Part shown: positions 17,328-25,232 of the stretch, one piece after another
Layout of the letters: each line of letters starts with the position of its first letter
Numbering within the stretch: position 1 is the stretch's first letter
Assembly (NCBI GenBank): GCA_030646715.1
Contig: JAUSLJ010000036.1
Location: 17,272-81,271 of the forward strand
From: Agitococcus sp.
GTDB lineage: Bacteria > Pseudomonadota > Gammaproteobacteria > Pseudomonadales > Moraxellaceae
Direction: 5' to 3'
Length of the DNA stretch: 64,000 bases
The notes under the pieces: model-generated
Told to the model about the DNA's origin: nothing
What the model saw: only the letters and a program-made list of their open reading frames with translations
The model's database searches: none
Translations under genes and position numbers: made by a program

Positions 17328-18505
17328 GATGGCCTTTAGGAGCGGTATCGGATATTGCAGAGATTATCTCTGGCTACGCATTCAAAAGCGAATGGTTTGG
17401 AAGCGGCTTTGATAAGGTGATTCGTATTGGTGATCTTCAAGATGGAAGAGTTCAACTTGATTCAGCATTGTGTGTTGATGCCAAAATTAATAATGTTTCT
17501 AGCCAGTTTAAAATACTGCCAAAAGATATTTTGATGGCTTTGTCAGGTGCAACAGTTGGTAAAATTGCAATTGCACAAGAACGGGATGCAGGGGCTTATA
17601 TTAACCAGCGTGTCGCCATTATCAGAGGGAAAACACCAGAGGCAGCAGAGTTTTTAAAATATGTATTTTCGGGCGCATTGCAAGAAAAGCTATTACTTTC
17701 AGCAGGTGGGGCAGCGCAGCCTAATTTGAGTCCTAAAAGTTTGGCATTGATGGAAATCCCACTCCCACCACTATCCGAACAAAAACGCATCGCCGCCATA
17801 CTCGACAAAGCCGATTCCATTCGCCGCAAACGCCAGCAAGCCATTAAACTCGCAGACGAGTTTTTACGTTCTGTGTTTTTGGATATGTTTGGTGATCCTG
17901 TGACGAATCCGAAGGGGTGGGATAGAAAAGAGCTAGGCGATTATATTGCAGAAGGCGATAGAATAAATTACGGTATTGTTCAACCTGGCGATGAAGTCGA
18001 AAATGGAGTGCCGATTGTACGTGTAGGTGATTTCAAGTCAGGGAAAATAGATAAGTCAAATTTAAAGCGTGTTTCCCTTGATATTGATAAAAAGCATTTA
18101 AAATCAAAGTTAGTAGGTGATGAGATTTTGATTGCTTGTGTTGGAGCGACTGCTGGAAAAGTTGCACTTGCCGATATGAGCCTTTCTGGTTTTAACACTG
18201 TCCGAGCTGTTACTAGGGTGAGGCTAAATGAAAAGGTAAACAGACATTATTTTTTTCGCTATCTTCAATCACCGTTTGTACAACAATACTTCCAAAAGCA
18301 ATTAAGAACAGTTGGACAACCTACACTTAATGGTACTCAAATAGCTCAAACGCCAATATTAATACCAGATGTGAAGCATCAACAAAAATATTTAGAGGTA
18401 GCAACAAAAGTTGATTTATGGATAAGTTCGATCGAAGATCAAAATAATCAATTGACTACTTTTATTGGTTCGCTTACTCAAAAAGCATTTTCAGGCAGTC
18501 TTTAA
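17324..18505 (+). CDS. hsdS: Type I restriction-modification specificity subunit HsdS
   Basis: 393 residues from a GTG that overlaps the hsdM stop. Two target-recognition domains are each followed by a conserved helical spacer: TRD1 (about 1-145), the spacer LSEQKRIAAILDKADSIRRK (about 149-168), then TRD2 from about 195 and a final helix. The second half is visibly more AT-rich than the first and than hsdM, which fits domain exchange in specificity subunits. The final codons (QKAFSGSL, stop) are copied into the tandem repeats that follow directly downstream, a point discussed in the findings. Confidence 0.92.
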   Translation: MRWPLGAVSDIAEIISGYAFKSEWFGSGFDKVIRIGDLQDGRVQLDSALCVDAKINNVSSQFKILPKDILMALSGATVGKIAIAQERDAGAYINQRVAIIRGKTPEAAEFLKYVFSGALQEKLLLSAGGAAQPNLSPKSLALMEIPLPPLSEQKRIAAILDKADSIRRKRQQAIKLADEFLRSVFLDMFGDPVTNPKGWDRKELGDYIAEGDRINYGIVQPGDEVENGVPIVRVGDFKSGKIDKSNLKRVSLDIDKKHLKSKLVGDEILIACVGATAGKVALADMSLSGFNTVRAVTRVRLNEKVNRHYFFRYLQSPFVQQYFQKQLRTVGQPTLNGTQIAQTPILIPDVKHQQKYLEVATKVDLWISSIEDQNNQLTTFIGSLTQKAFSGSL

Positions 18506-19022
18506 CCCACTGGCTTTGCCTTGCCGAAAAACCCCACCCTAACCCTGCCCCTTGTCAGGGGAGGGAACAAAGGGAAAAAGCTCCTCACCCTGCTAAGGGG
18601 GAGGTTGGGAGGGGGTTGTTGGCCACAGCACTAAAGCATTTTCAGGCAGTCTTTAACTCACTGGCTTTGCCTTGCCGAAAAACCCCACCCTAACCCTGCC
18701 CCTTATCAGGGGAGGGAACAAAGGCAAAGCTCCTCACCCTGTTAAGGGGGAGGTTGGGAGGGGGTTATTGGCTACGGCACTAAAGCATTTTCAGGCAGTC
18801 TTTAACTCACTGGCTTTGCCTTGCCGAAAAACCCCACCCTAACCCTGCCCCTTATCAGGGTAGGGAACAAAGGCAAAAGCTCCTCACCCTGTTAAGGGGG
18901 AGGCTGGGAGGGGGTTGTTGGCTACGACACTAAAATATTTCAGGCAGTCTTTAACCCACTGGCTTTGCCTTGCCAAAAAACCTCATCCTAACCTTGCCTC
19001 TTGTCAGAGGCAGGGAGCAAAT
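18482..19022. repeat. Tandem repeat, about 3.6 copies of a 150-bp unit overlapping the hsdS 3' end
   Basis: Units begin at about 18482, 18633, 18782 and 18932 (spacing 151, 149 and 150 bases); the fourth is degenerate and incomplete, ending near 19022. Each unit opens with the last codons and stop of hsdS, continues with a CTGGCTTTGCCTTGCC segment, and then has two GC-rich hairpin-prone blocks of the CCCTAACCCTGCCCCTT type. Copies 1-3 are nearly identical, so the expansion is recent. Confidence 0.95.
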
Positions 19023-19127
19023 ATGCAGTGTTTTTTCAACTTGGGATATTGTTAGAAAAATTAGATTGACGAGTGACGTTGTGAATAATATTACCTTGTA
19101 ATATCCGAGGATTTTTAAAGAGGGTGG
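18506..19127. other. Long non-coding stretch after hsdS
   Basis: The first 520 bases are the tandem repeats. The last 100 bases (19023-19127) are AT-rich, with no recognisable element apart from the 3' flank of the small lipoprotein gene that is read leftward. Confidence 0.6.
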
Positions 19128-19301
19128 TTAGCCCTCGCTTAAATACAATGTTGAATGTTTTTTTAGATAGCCAGATGTTTTCTTTAGGCTTTCCCATTTT
19201 AGATTGCAATGTTGGATAGATTTTTCAGGATAAATATATTGGAATGTATGCGCGCAAGCAGTTAAATTAATACTTAGAATTGCAGTTATAATTTTATTCA
19301 T
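19128..19301 (-). CDS. Small putative lipoprotein (57 aa)
   Basis: The frame starts with an ATG whose last base pair overlaps the TGA of the upstream nuclease-like gene (ATGA, 19298-19301). It encodes 57 residues: a short basic N-terminus, a hydrophobic stretch and the lipobox LTAC at residues 13-16 (MNKIITAILSINLTACAHTF), then about 40 polar residues. Signal peptidase II cleavage before Cys16 would give a tiny lipid-anchored peptide. No family is recognised. The coupling suggests co-expression with the EEP protein. Base composition is as AT-rich as that gene. Confidence 0.5.
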   Translation of the reverse strand: MNKIITAILSINLTACAHTFQYIYPEKSIQHCNLKWESLKKTSGYLKKHSTLYLSEG

Positions 19302-20050
19302 ATATCAAAAAATACCTGTACAGGGAAGTGATCAGAACCAAAACTTTGTTTTTTTAAGATGGAAGAATTAATTATTTTAATATCATTTTGGAGTATAATA
19401 TAATCAAGCTGACCTAACCTTAATATACTGCTATGCCCTTTAATTATGGGGTTGCTTAGATTAATATCTCTCAACTCATTCAATAATAATTTTTGCTCAT
19501 TTATAAGATAATCTTTGTGGTTGTAACCAAATAGCCAACCTATGAGTATGGAAATAATTGGAGTGCTAAATGTATTAAGATCGCCACAAATAATATTCTT
19601 AGAGTTTGAATTAAACTGTGCAAATATAGACTTTAATTGATTTAATCTTTCAGTCGGAGACGTAACACACTGGAGGTGGCTATTGAAAATTCTGAAATCA
19701 ACATTTCTATACTTTAAATCAACATATCCACATTCAATATATATGCTTCTTTTTATTATTTTGTATTGAAGTGGCTGTTTAGTGTTGATTGTAAATTTTG
19801 AAAAATTAGACTCTATATCTTTAGTGACCATCGTAATAATAAATAAATTATGCAAAATTCTAGAGTTAGCGTTTATTTTCTCACTTGCAATGTAAATATT
19901 ATAATTTATAAAAACATTCTCTAGCAGCCTTAGATTTGATTCACTAACTTCCTGTAGGCAGATAACATCAAATTTTTCATTATACAATTCATCCAGTTGC
20001 CATTTGTACAAATTGTTGGTTCTATTGATATTCCAAGTTAATATTTTCAT
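19298..20050 (-). CDS. Endonuclease/exonuclease/phosphatase (EEP) family protein
   Basis: 250 residues carrying the EEP superfamily motifs in order: TWNINR (Asn) near residue 7, ICLQEVSE (metal-binding Glu) near 35, NSHLQ (His) near 120, GDLNT (Asp and Asn) near 155, LDYI (Asp) near 215 and SDHFPV (Asp-His) at about 240. The catalytic set is complete. The family covers AP endonucleases, DNase I-like enzymes, sphingomyelinases and phosphoesterases; with no signal peptide it is probably cytoplasmic. It lacks any close named match I can recall. It is far more AT-rich than its neighbours, which indicates recent transfer. Followed by a coupled small lipoprotein. Confidence 0.8.
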   Translation of the reverse strand: MKILTWNINRTNNLYKWQLDELYNEKFDVICLQEVSESNLRLLENVFINYNIYIASEKINANSRILHNLFIITMVTKDIESNFSKFTINTKQPLQYKIIKRSIYIECGYVDLKYRNVDFRIFNSHLQCVTSPTERLNQLKSIFAQFNSNSKNIICGDLNTFSTPIISILIGWLFGYNHKDYLINEQKLLLNELRDINLSNPIIKGHSSILRLGQLDYIILQNDIKIINSSILKKQSFGSDHFPVQVFFDI

Positions 20051-20197
20051 TCGTTTGCCTGAGTTTTTAGACTTCTAAATAGGGGTTTTAAGCCAAACGA
20101 GAGTTGTAACGTCAGCAATAACACGTTAGCAACGTTACATAATATTATATTAGAATGGGGTTGCTATACCAACATTTTGGTCTAGTTTCGATTCAAG

Positions 20198-20243
20198 AAC
20201 GGACATTTCAACTTAGCCAAAAAACGGACATTTTAATTTAGCC
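20198..20243. mobile_element. IS21-family-like end remnant (two direct repeats)
   Basis: AACGGACATTTCAACTTAGCC at 20198-20218 and AACGGACATTTTAATTTAGCC at 20223-20243 are direct repeats 25 bases apart, with 18 of 21 positions equal. Repeated 'ACGGACATTTT' blocks of this kind occur at the ends of IS21-like elements in related genera (from memory, not searched). No transposase is present, so this is a remnant. Confidence 0.4.
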
Positions 20244-20362
20244 TTGACAGCGCATGGTTTCGACAGGGGTATTTAGACCGCTACGACTTTGCGAAATCCT
20301 TAACGTACCCTGATAACTATTCAGGGGGTGACTTGGACACCAATCAAGCAAGCCCACTTTAA
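20237..20362 (+). pseudogene. 3' fragment of an unidentified gene next to the IS-like end
   Basis: The forward frame reads about 41 codons to a TAA at 20360-20362 and includes WFRQGYLDRYDFAKSLTYP and NYSGGDLDTNQ. Composition looks like real protein. It has no start and abuts the IS-like repeat, so it is probably the tail of a gene truncated by the insertion. I do not recognise the family. Confidence 0.35.
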
Positions 20363-20441
20363 ATTCTATTGTAGACGGCATCAACTCTAAAAACCACTCC
20401 CTGCACTAGTAGCAAAAAAGTAGGCGATTGCTAAAACTTAT

Positions 20442-20475
20442 CACCACCGACAGGCGGTTTTTTATTGCCTGAAAA
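20442..20475 (+). terminator. Weak Rho-independent terminator
   Basis: CCACCGACAGGCGG forms a five-pair stem with one A-C mismatch, followed by TTTTTTATT. It could end the transcript of the gene fragment upstream. Confidence 0.35.
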
Positions 20476-20534
20476 TAGCCCCGTGAAGGCGGCTGGTAAT
20501 CCATGGGTAATCCAGCAAAATAATTTAGAAAATA

Positions 20535-20563
20535 AAAAAGCCCTGCATTTCTGCAAGGCTTTG
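20535..20563 (-). terminator. Rho-independent terminator of the tRNA-Met transcript
   Basis: On the reverse strand AAAGCCTTGCA, a short loop and TGCAGGGCTTT form a stem that runs into TTTTTTATTTT. It lies just downstream of the tRNA gene. Confidence 0.75.
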
Positions 20564-20580
20564 ATATTGAAGCATAAATT

Positions 20581-20657
20581 TGGTGGCTATGACGGGACTC
20601 GAACCTGTGACCCCAGCATTATGAGTGCTGTGCTCTAACCAACTGAGCTACATAGCC
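20581..20657 (-). tRNA. tRNA-Met (anticodon CAU, elongator type)
   Basis: The reverse strand gives a 77-base cloverleaf beginning GGCTATGTAGCTCAG, with anticodon arm CACTCATAATG (CAU), T arm GGTTCGAGTCC and encoded 3' CCA. The acceptor G1-C72 pair is normal, unlike initiator tRNA, so it is elongator Met or possibly a lysidine-modified Ile tRNA. The Met reading is preferred. Its 3' side faces the restriction island. Confidence 0.95.
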
Positions 20658-20728
20658 AACGCTCTCTACAAGAGAGGCGCGTATTTTCTTAGTCTAGGCT
20701 TCTCTTGTCAAGCATTAAAGTTGAAAAC

Positions 20729-21955
20729 TTACTTATCAAAGTTGATGTCGCGCAAAAATTGAGCCATATCCTTCAAATACTTACCTTGATCTAAATGCAA
20801 AATGTGATTACCGGGAAACCAATGTAAGCGGCATCTATCCCAATGCTCCCATAATAATCGACTATGTTTCGGCGGAGCCAAACGGTCTCCCGCACCACTA
20901 ATAATCATCAAACGCTCTTTGGGGAGTTTTGGCGCGTAAGTTAATGGACATTGAACGGATAGCGTGTGTCGAGCTTCATGGATATTAATCCCTGCAATGC
21001 GTAATCCTGTTTTGACTAAAGGTGCAACAGGAAACCACTCATATAACAAATCAACTAAACTAACGACAGGCACATTAGGCATCGAAAACTGTAAACGGTC
21101 TTCAACAGCCGCCAAAATTGCACTGGTATAACCGCCTAAAGAAATCCCTGTTACGCCGATTTTTTCTACGCCCGTACTTTCTAAATAATCCATAAATAAA
21201 CGAAAGTCATAAACCGATTGGGCAACGGCTTCGTTGATGTGCAAAATGCCATGAGCAAAATAACCGTAACCGCCAAAAGGTTCAGTAGGTGCTTTGCGTC
21301 GTCCATGAAAGGGAAGGGTATAGAGCAAAATATCGTATCCCTGTTGATAAAACCACGGTAATGCTAACCAACGACTATTAAACCAATATGGGTCAGCCAT
21401 AAAGCCATGAATCATACAAATAGTGGGGCGCGGTTTATCGCCATGTCGCCAATGTTGCGCCCAAGCGGTGCGATTGTGTTTGAGTTTGGCATAGGCTTCA
21501 CGCTTTTTCGGGTTAACGGCGACAAAGGGGCTTTCAAAAGACAGCAACTCACAAATGCCACCATCTTTGGGTTGAAAGTCGAGCCGTCCCGCTTTGCTTT
21601 TGCGAACAGTCACTTTTTCGGTTGGCTTTTTAAAAAACTGTGCAGGATCGTGTGTTTCCCCTAATTTTTGATAAAAGAAACGGTCTTGATAATCTTCCGC
21701 TAATTGTTTGGGTGATAAGGTAAACGGTAAGCAACAAACACTGGCTAAAGAGGCCATGACAGTACGTAAACCAATATCTAAAGCGGCCGTGCCTTCAACC
21801 ATCATTTGTGTTTTGAAGTCTAAATAAAAATCGTCAGGAAATTTGTGGAAGCTAGGCTCTAGCGAGTTCCACCACGGTTGTTGCGGGAGAAAGTGTCGAG
21901 AGTGGTTATAGGTTTTATTGGCGACACGCGAAACTATTGCACTGATTTTTTCCAA
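20729..21955 (-). CDS. Alpha/beta hydrolase of unknown substrate
   Basis: 408 residues from a TTG with a strong AGGAGGAAG ribosome site 5 bases before it. The hydrolase core begins near residue 180 with TICMIHGFMADPYWF (oxyanion region); the nucleophile elbow is GISLGGY (Ser about 270). A late Asp (SGAGDRLAP) and His (GNHILHL) can complete the triad. The first 170 residues are not a signal peptide but contain an unusual N-terminal extension. It may be a cytoplasmic esterase or lipase-like enzyme. It stands alone between tRNA-Met and a repeat element. Confidence 0.75.
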   Translation of the reverse strand: MEKISAIVSRVANKTYNHSRHFLPQQPWWNSLEPSFHKFPDDFYLDFKTQMMVEGTAALDIGLRTVMASLASVCCLPFTLSPKQLAEDYQDRFFYQKLGETHDPAQFFKKPTEKVTVRKSKAGRLDFQPKDGGICELLSFESPFVAVNPKKREAYAKLKHNRTAWAQHWRHGDKPRPTICMIHGFMADPYWFNSRWLALPWFYQQGYDILLYTLPFHGRRKAPTEPFGGYGYFAHGILHINEAVAQSVYDFRLFMDYLESTGVEKIGVTGISLGGYTSAILAAVEDRLQFSMPNVPVVSLVDLLYEWFPVAPLVKTGLRIAGINIHEARHTLSVQCPLTYAPKLPKERLMIISGAGDRLAPPKHSRLLWEHWDRCRLHWFPGNHILHLDQGKYLKDMAQFLRDINFDK

Positions 21956-22090
21956 GACTTCCTCCTAATTGTACTTATTGGACGATAGTACGGGAAGATA
22001 GCTGATAATTTGCTTGGCTGGCAACAAAGAATTAACTCAGGCTGAAATTGAGTATTAACTTGGTGAGATGAGCTTAAAAGTAAGCTTGTC

Positions 22091-22137
22091 TTCGACTCTG
22101 ATCAGCCAACGCAAAACGTTCCCTGAGCGGAGTCGAA
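22091..22137. repeat. Dispersed palindromic repeat, family B copy 1
   Basis: An imperfect palindrome with outer arms TTCGACTC and GAGTCGAA. Its reverse complement matches the element at 49046-49093 at nearly every position, including CGCTCAGG and GCGTTGGCTGA segments. It lies in a non-coding gap beyond the 3' end of the YheT gene. Confidence 0.75.
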
Positions 22138-22158
22138 GGGTAACAAGATATACAGCTT

Positions 22159-23196
22159 CTAGTGCTGCAACGAATAAACATAATTCAAAAAAGCAGGAAT
22201 GCGATGCTCTAAGTAATAGACAGGATTAGTCACTGAGCCTGAAATAAAACCCACATGACCGCCTGTTTCTGCTAACTCAAAGTGAATCATCGGCGATAAT
22301 TCACTGGCTTGAGGAATCACTAACGGTGACATAAATGGGTCGTCTAAAGCGTGAATCACCAAGGTAGGGACTTTAATATCCTTTAAAAATTGATTCGGGC
22401 GGCAACGGGCATAATAATCATGGACACCGTTAAAACCATGTAATGGTGCCATTAACAAATCATCAAACTGCCAAAAAGATGTAAATGGAGCATGAGTTAA
22501 GCATTGTTCAATCTTTTTTGCTTCGCTGGCCGCCCCTGTGTTTTCAAGATAACGGAGTTTGGCGTACCAAAGCGTGTGTAATTCATCGAGCAAATGTTTA
22601 CGATAAATCATCGAAAAGCCTTTATCTAAGCGTTTCGCACAAATCGCCATTTCTAGTGGCGTTGATACGGCCACACCTGCTAATAAACGTGGATGCTCGC
22701 CTAATTCAGCGAGTGTTTTTAGTGTCATGCTGCCACCCAAAGAGTAACCAACAATAATAATTTGTCGCTCTTGGCTCTCGACAAGATACTGAAAAACTCC
22801 TCTTACATCGTCACTTGCCCCTGCATGATAGGCTCTTGTCGCTTGATTTGGTTCCGTTGCGCCTCGGCAATTCATTGCGACACTCGGCCAATGTTGTTTA
22901 GCTAACGCTTTTTGTAAACCTAAAACATAGTGCGAATCACTCGAACCGCTCAAACCATGAATCACTAACACTAAGGGTGCATTTGGGCTGACTTGTGCAG
23001 GCGTATGAGCATCTAATAATACAAAATCACCGTCAGTGAGGTTAATGCGTTGTCGTTGACGTGTCAGTTGCGGGCGTGTTTTACGATGAACAGACGCAAA
23101 TAAAGTTTGCAGATGTGGGTTCGCTAAAAAAGACGCAGGACGAAAAGGGCTGTTAAAAAAACCTTTTTGGAATGATAACGTTGGTGATGGTGACAT
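22159..23196 (-). CDS. YheT-family alpha/beta hydrolase
   Basis: 345 residues matching the YheT/COG0429 esterase family. PFRPASFLANPHLQTLF near residue 15 is a family signature. The hydrolase core has VLVIHGLSGSS near residue 75, nucleophile GYSLGGSM (Ser about 151), and the late acid and His in HALDDPFMSP and GGHVGF. Proteins of this family are thought to be carboxylesterases. It is last in a leftward group M16-M16-rsmD-yheT, 16 bases after rsmD. Confidence 0.85.
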   Translation of the reverse strand: MSPSPTLSFQKGFFNSPFRPASFLANPHLQTLFASVHRKTRPQLTRQRQRINLTDGDFVLLDAHTPAQVSPNAPLVLVIHGLSGSSDSHYVLGLQKALAKQHWPSVAMNCRGATEPNQATRAYHAGASDDVRGVFQYLVESQERQIIIVGYSLGGSMTLKTLAELGEHPRLLAGVAVSTPLEMAICAKRLDKGFSMIYRKHLLDELHTLWYAKLRYLENTGAASEAKKIEQCLTHAPFTSFWQFDDLLMAPLHGFNGVHDYYARCRPNQFLKDIKVPTLVIHALDDPFMSPLVIPQASELSPMIHFELAETGGHVGFISGSVTNPVYYLEHRIPAFLNYVYSLQH

Positions 23197-23212
23197 GAGC
23201 TAAAACCTTAGT

Positions 23213-23830
23213 TTATTCCGATGAAGTTGCTTCTTGAACTTCAACAGACGGAGTGTAGCGCGCTAAAAAGCCATGAACGCTACCAGCGCGAGTACTTTTA
23301 ACAGCTTGCCAATCATTAGATAAGCCTAAGTCCGACCAGTCTCGGTCAGCTTCAATATAAATCCAACTCTCGGCATGAATAAGCTGTTGTTTGACTAAAA
23401 TATCGCACACAGGCTGCCAAAAATTGAGCGCGTAGGGCGGATCTAAAAACACGACATCAAACGCCATTTTCTGTTGACTGAGCAGTAACAAGGTATCACC
23501 GACTAACACAGGCGTCGGTTTACCTAAGTCAATCAGTGTTTGTTGAAGTTGTTTAGCTTGGCTGCTATGTTTTTCCATAAACACGCACTCAGCTGCACCG
23601 CGCGATAAAGCTTCAACCCCCAATGCGCCACTGCCTGCAAAGGCATCTAAACACCGTTGGCCTTGAATCTCAAATTGTAGCCAATTAAACAGTGTTTCAC
23701 GCACTCGGTCAGGTGTAGGGCGTAAATCTTCTACAGCAATAAAGCTAATCGTACGCCGTTTCCATTGACCACCAATAATACGTAAAGAACTGGTGGTCAG
23801 TTTTTTTGACGGTTCATTTTTTCGCAACAT
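23213..23830 (-). CDS. rsmD: 16S rRNA (guanine966-N2)-methyltransferase RsmD
   Basis: 205 residues from the ATG at 23830. SAM-binding motif DAFAGSGALGVEALSRGA near residue 63 and catalytic LDPPYAL near 133 identify RsmD, which methylates G966 of 16S rRNA in the assembling 30S subunit. The N-terminal LRIIGGQWKRRTI is the RNA-contacting signature of the family. The gene overlaps the upstream M16 gene by 17 bases, so it is translationally linked, a gene order known from other Pseudomonadales. Confidence 0.92.
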   Translation of the reverse strand: MLRKNEPSKKLTTSSLRIIGGQWKRRTISFIAVEDLRPTPDRVRETLFNWLQFEIQGQRCLDAFAGSGALGVEALSRGAAECVFMEKHSSQAKQLQQTLIDLGKPTPVLVGDTLLLLSQQKMAFDVVFLDPPYALNFWQPVCDILVKQQLIHAESWIYIEADRDWSDLGLSNDWQAVKSTRAGSVHGFLARYTPSVEVQEATSSE

Positions 23831-25232
23831 CAACCCCTTGACCGACGGTAACCGTTAACATTTTGTCTGGATTCAAGTGCCGACGAAAGGCTTCACGAAT
23901 ATCTTTGGCGGTGACTTTATTAATGCGGTCATTAAACGTATCAAGGTAGTCGGCAGGTAGATTATAAAAGCCCATTGAGCCTAAATAAGCCAAAATACTG
24001 CTATTACTAGAGGTGCTTAGAGGAAAGCTACCGAGAATATTGTCTTTCGCTTCTACGATTTGTTCTTCGGTTGCACCTTTACGGATAAATTCACGCAAAT
24101 TGGCGCGAATTAAATCTAATGATTGTTGTGTTTGGTCACTACGTGTTGATAGGCTAATCATAAACGGGCCTTCCGCACTCATCGGTACAACTGAGCTATA
24201 AACACCATACGTTAAGCCTCGTTTTTCGCGTAACTCTTTCATTAAAATAGAGCCAAAGCCACCGCCACCCAAAATTTCATTACCCACATATAAAGCCTCG
24301 TAGTCTTTATCATCACGACGCATACTGGCCTGACCAACCATGATATGGGTTTGTTGCGAGGGGAAAGCGATGTGCTTATGGACGGCTTTGATTAATGGTG
24401 GAACAGCGACCTGTTTAGGTGCAGCTTGACCTTGTGGTAACTGGCTACTGATTTTTTCAGCAATCGCTTTCGCGCGTTCATCGCTAATATCACCAATCAT
24501 GGCAATTGTCGTATTTTGCGCGACAAAATATTGTTGATGGAAAGCTCTTAAATCATCGGTTTTAATTTTTTTCAGGCTGTCCGCGGTGCCACTAGGAGGA
24601 TGGGCATAGGGATGATTACCATACAATTGTTGATAAAACAAAATGCCAGCTTGTGCCGAAGGCGATTGTTTTTTCTGTTGTTGACCAATTTGTGCGCCAT
24701 CAAAAATACGATTAAACGAGGCATCAGGAAAGCTAGGGTGAGCAACAATGTCGGCAAATACTTCAAGCGCAGGATCTAAATAAGTACTGTCACTCAATAC
24801 CCGCAAATCGACAAGAAACATATCGCGATAAGAGGCCGCATGAAATGATGCGCCTAAGCTCTCAAAGGTCGCGGCAATCTCGTCTGTTGAACGTGTCGCT
24901 GTGCCTTCATCTAACATTTGACTGACTAAACTGGCTAAGCCAAATTGTGCGCCATCACGTGCCGAACCTGCATCAAATAATAAACGTACATCCACCATCG
25001 GTAATTCGGTAGCATGAACAAATAAAACTTTTGTTCCGTTAGTGGTTTGCCATTGTTGAATGGCAATATTACGACGCGGTGAGGGGGCGTTTTTAACAGC
25101 AGCAATAGTTTCTAATTTGTCTAAAGAGGTTAACGGGCCATCGGTGACAACTCCACCTTCAGGCGCAGCGTAGCTTAAATTGGCAGATAGAAAAAGGCTT
25201 AATAAACAAATGTTTAATGTATGGAGTTTCAT
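23814..25232 (-). CDS. M16-family peptidase-like protein lacking the zinc motif
   Basis: 472 residues with a signal peptide (MKLHTLNICLLSLFLSANLSYAA). It has the M16 fold (LFDAGSARDGAQFGLASLVS near residue 90) but the HxxEH zinc site is absent: the place reads LASLVSQML. This matches the non-catalytic partner of heterodimeric M16 zinc proteases. An R-x-x-GLTYGVYS segment near residue 325 is the substrate-pocket R/Y pair usual for that partner. Its ATG overlaps the TAA of the catalytic subunit by one base, so the subunits are co-translated. Periplasmic location is expected. Confidence 0.85.
   Translation of the reverse strand: MKLHTLNICLLSLFLSANLSYAAPEGGVVTDGPLTSLDKLETIAAVKNAPSPRRNIAIQQWQTTNGTKVLFVHATELPMVDVRLLFDAGSARDGAQFGLASLVSQMLDEGTATRSTDEIAATFESLGASFHAASYRDMFLVDLRVLSDSTYLDPALEVFADIVAHPSFPDASFNRIFDGAQIGQQQKKQSPSAQAGILFYQQLYGNHPYAHPPSGTADSLKKIKTDDLRAFHQQYFVAQNTTIAMIGDISDERAKAIAEKISSQLPQGQAAPKQVAVPPLIKAVHKHIAFPSQQTHIMVGQASMRRDDKDYEALYVGNEILGGGGFGSILMKELREKRGLTYGVYSSVVPMSAEGPFMISLSTRSDQTQQSLDLIRANLREFIRKGATEEQIVEAKDNILGSFPLSTSSNSSILAYLGSMGFYNLPADYLDTFNDRINKVTAKDIREAFRRHLNPDKMLTVTVGQGVDVAKK

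Larger units (their letters stand above)
20051..20580. other. Island edge: IS-like debris, gene fragment and terminators
   Basis: This stretch between the EEP gene and tRNA-Met holds a 25-base-spaced direct repeat resembling IS21-type ends (20198-20243), the 3' fragment of an unknown gene (20237-20362), a weak hairpin with a T-run (20442-20465) and the tRNA terminator. No intact gene is present. Confidence 0.6.

Noticed and set aside
18482..19022. CRISPR array
   Set aside because: The repeats are contiguous 150-bp units without unique spacers, and no cas gene is near.
20246..20300. GGTTTCGACAGGGGTA, similar to the 5' end of tmRNA
   Set aside because: No tag ORF or tRNA-like 3' half follows, and the same bases fit a protein-coding fragment.
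11279..20657. tRNA-Met-integrated prophage or integrative element
   Set aside because: No integrase or phage gene and no repeat of the tRNA 3' end was found at the far side; I call it an accessory island only.
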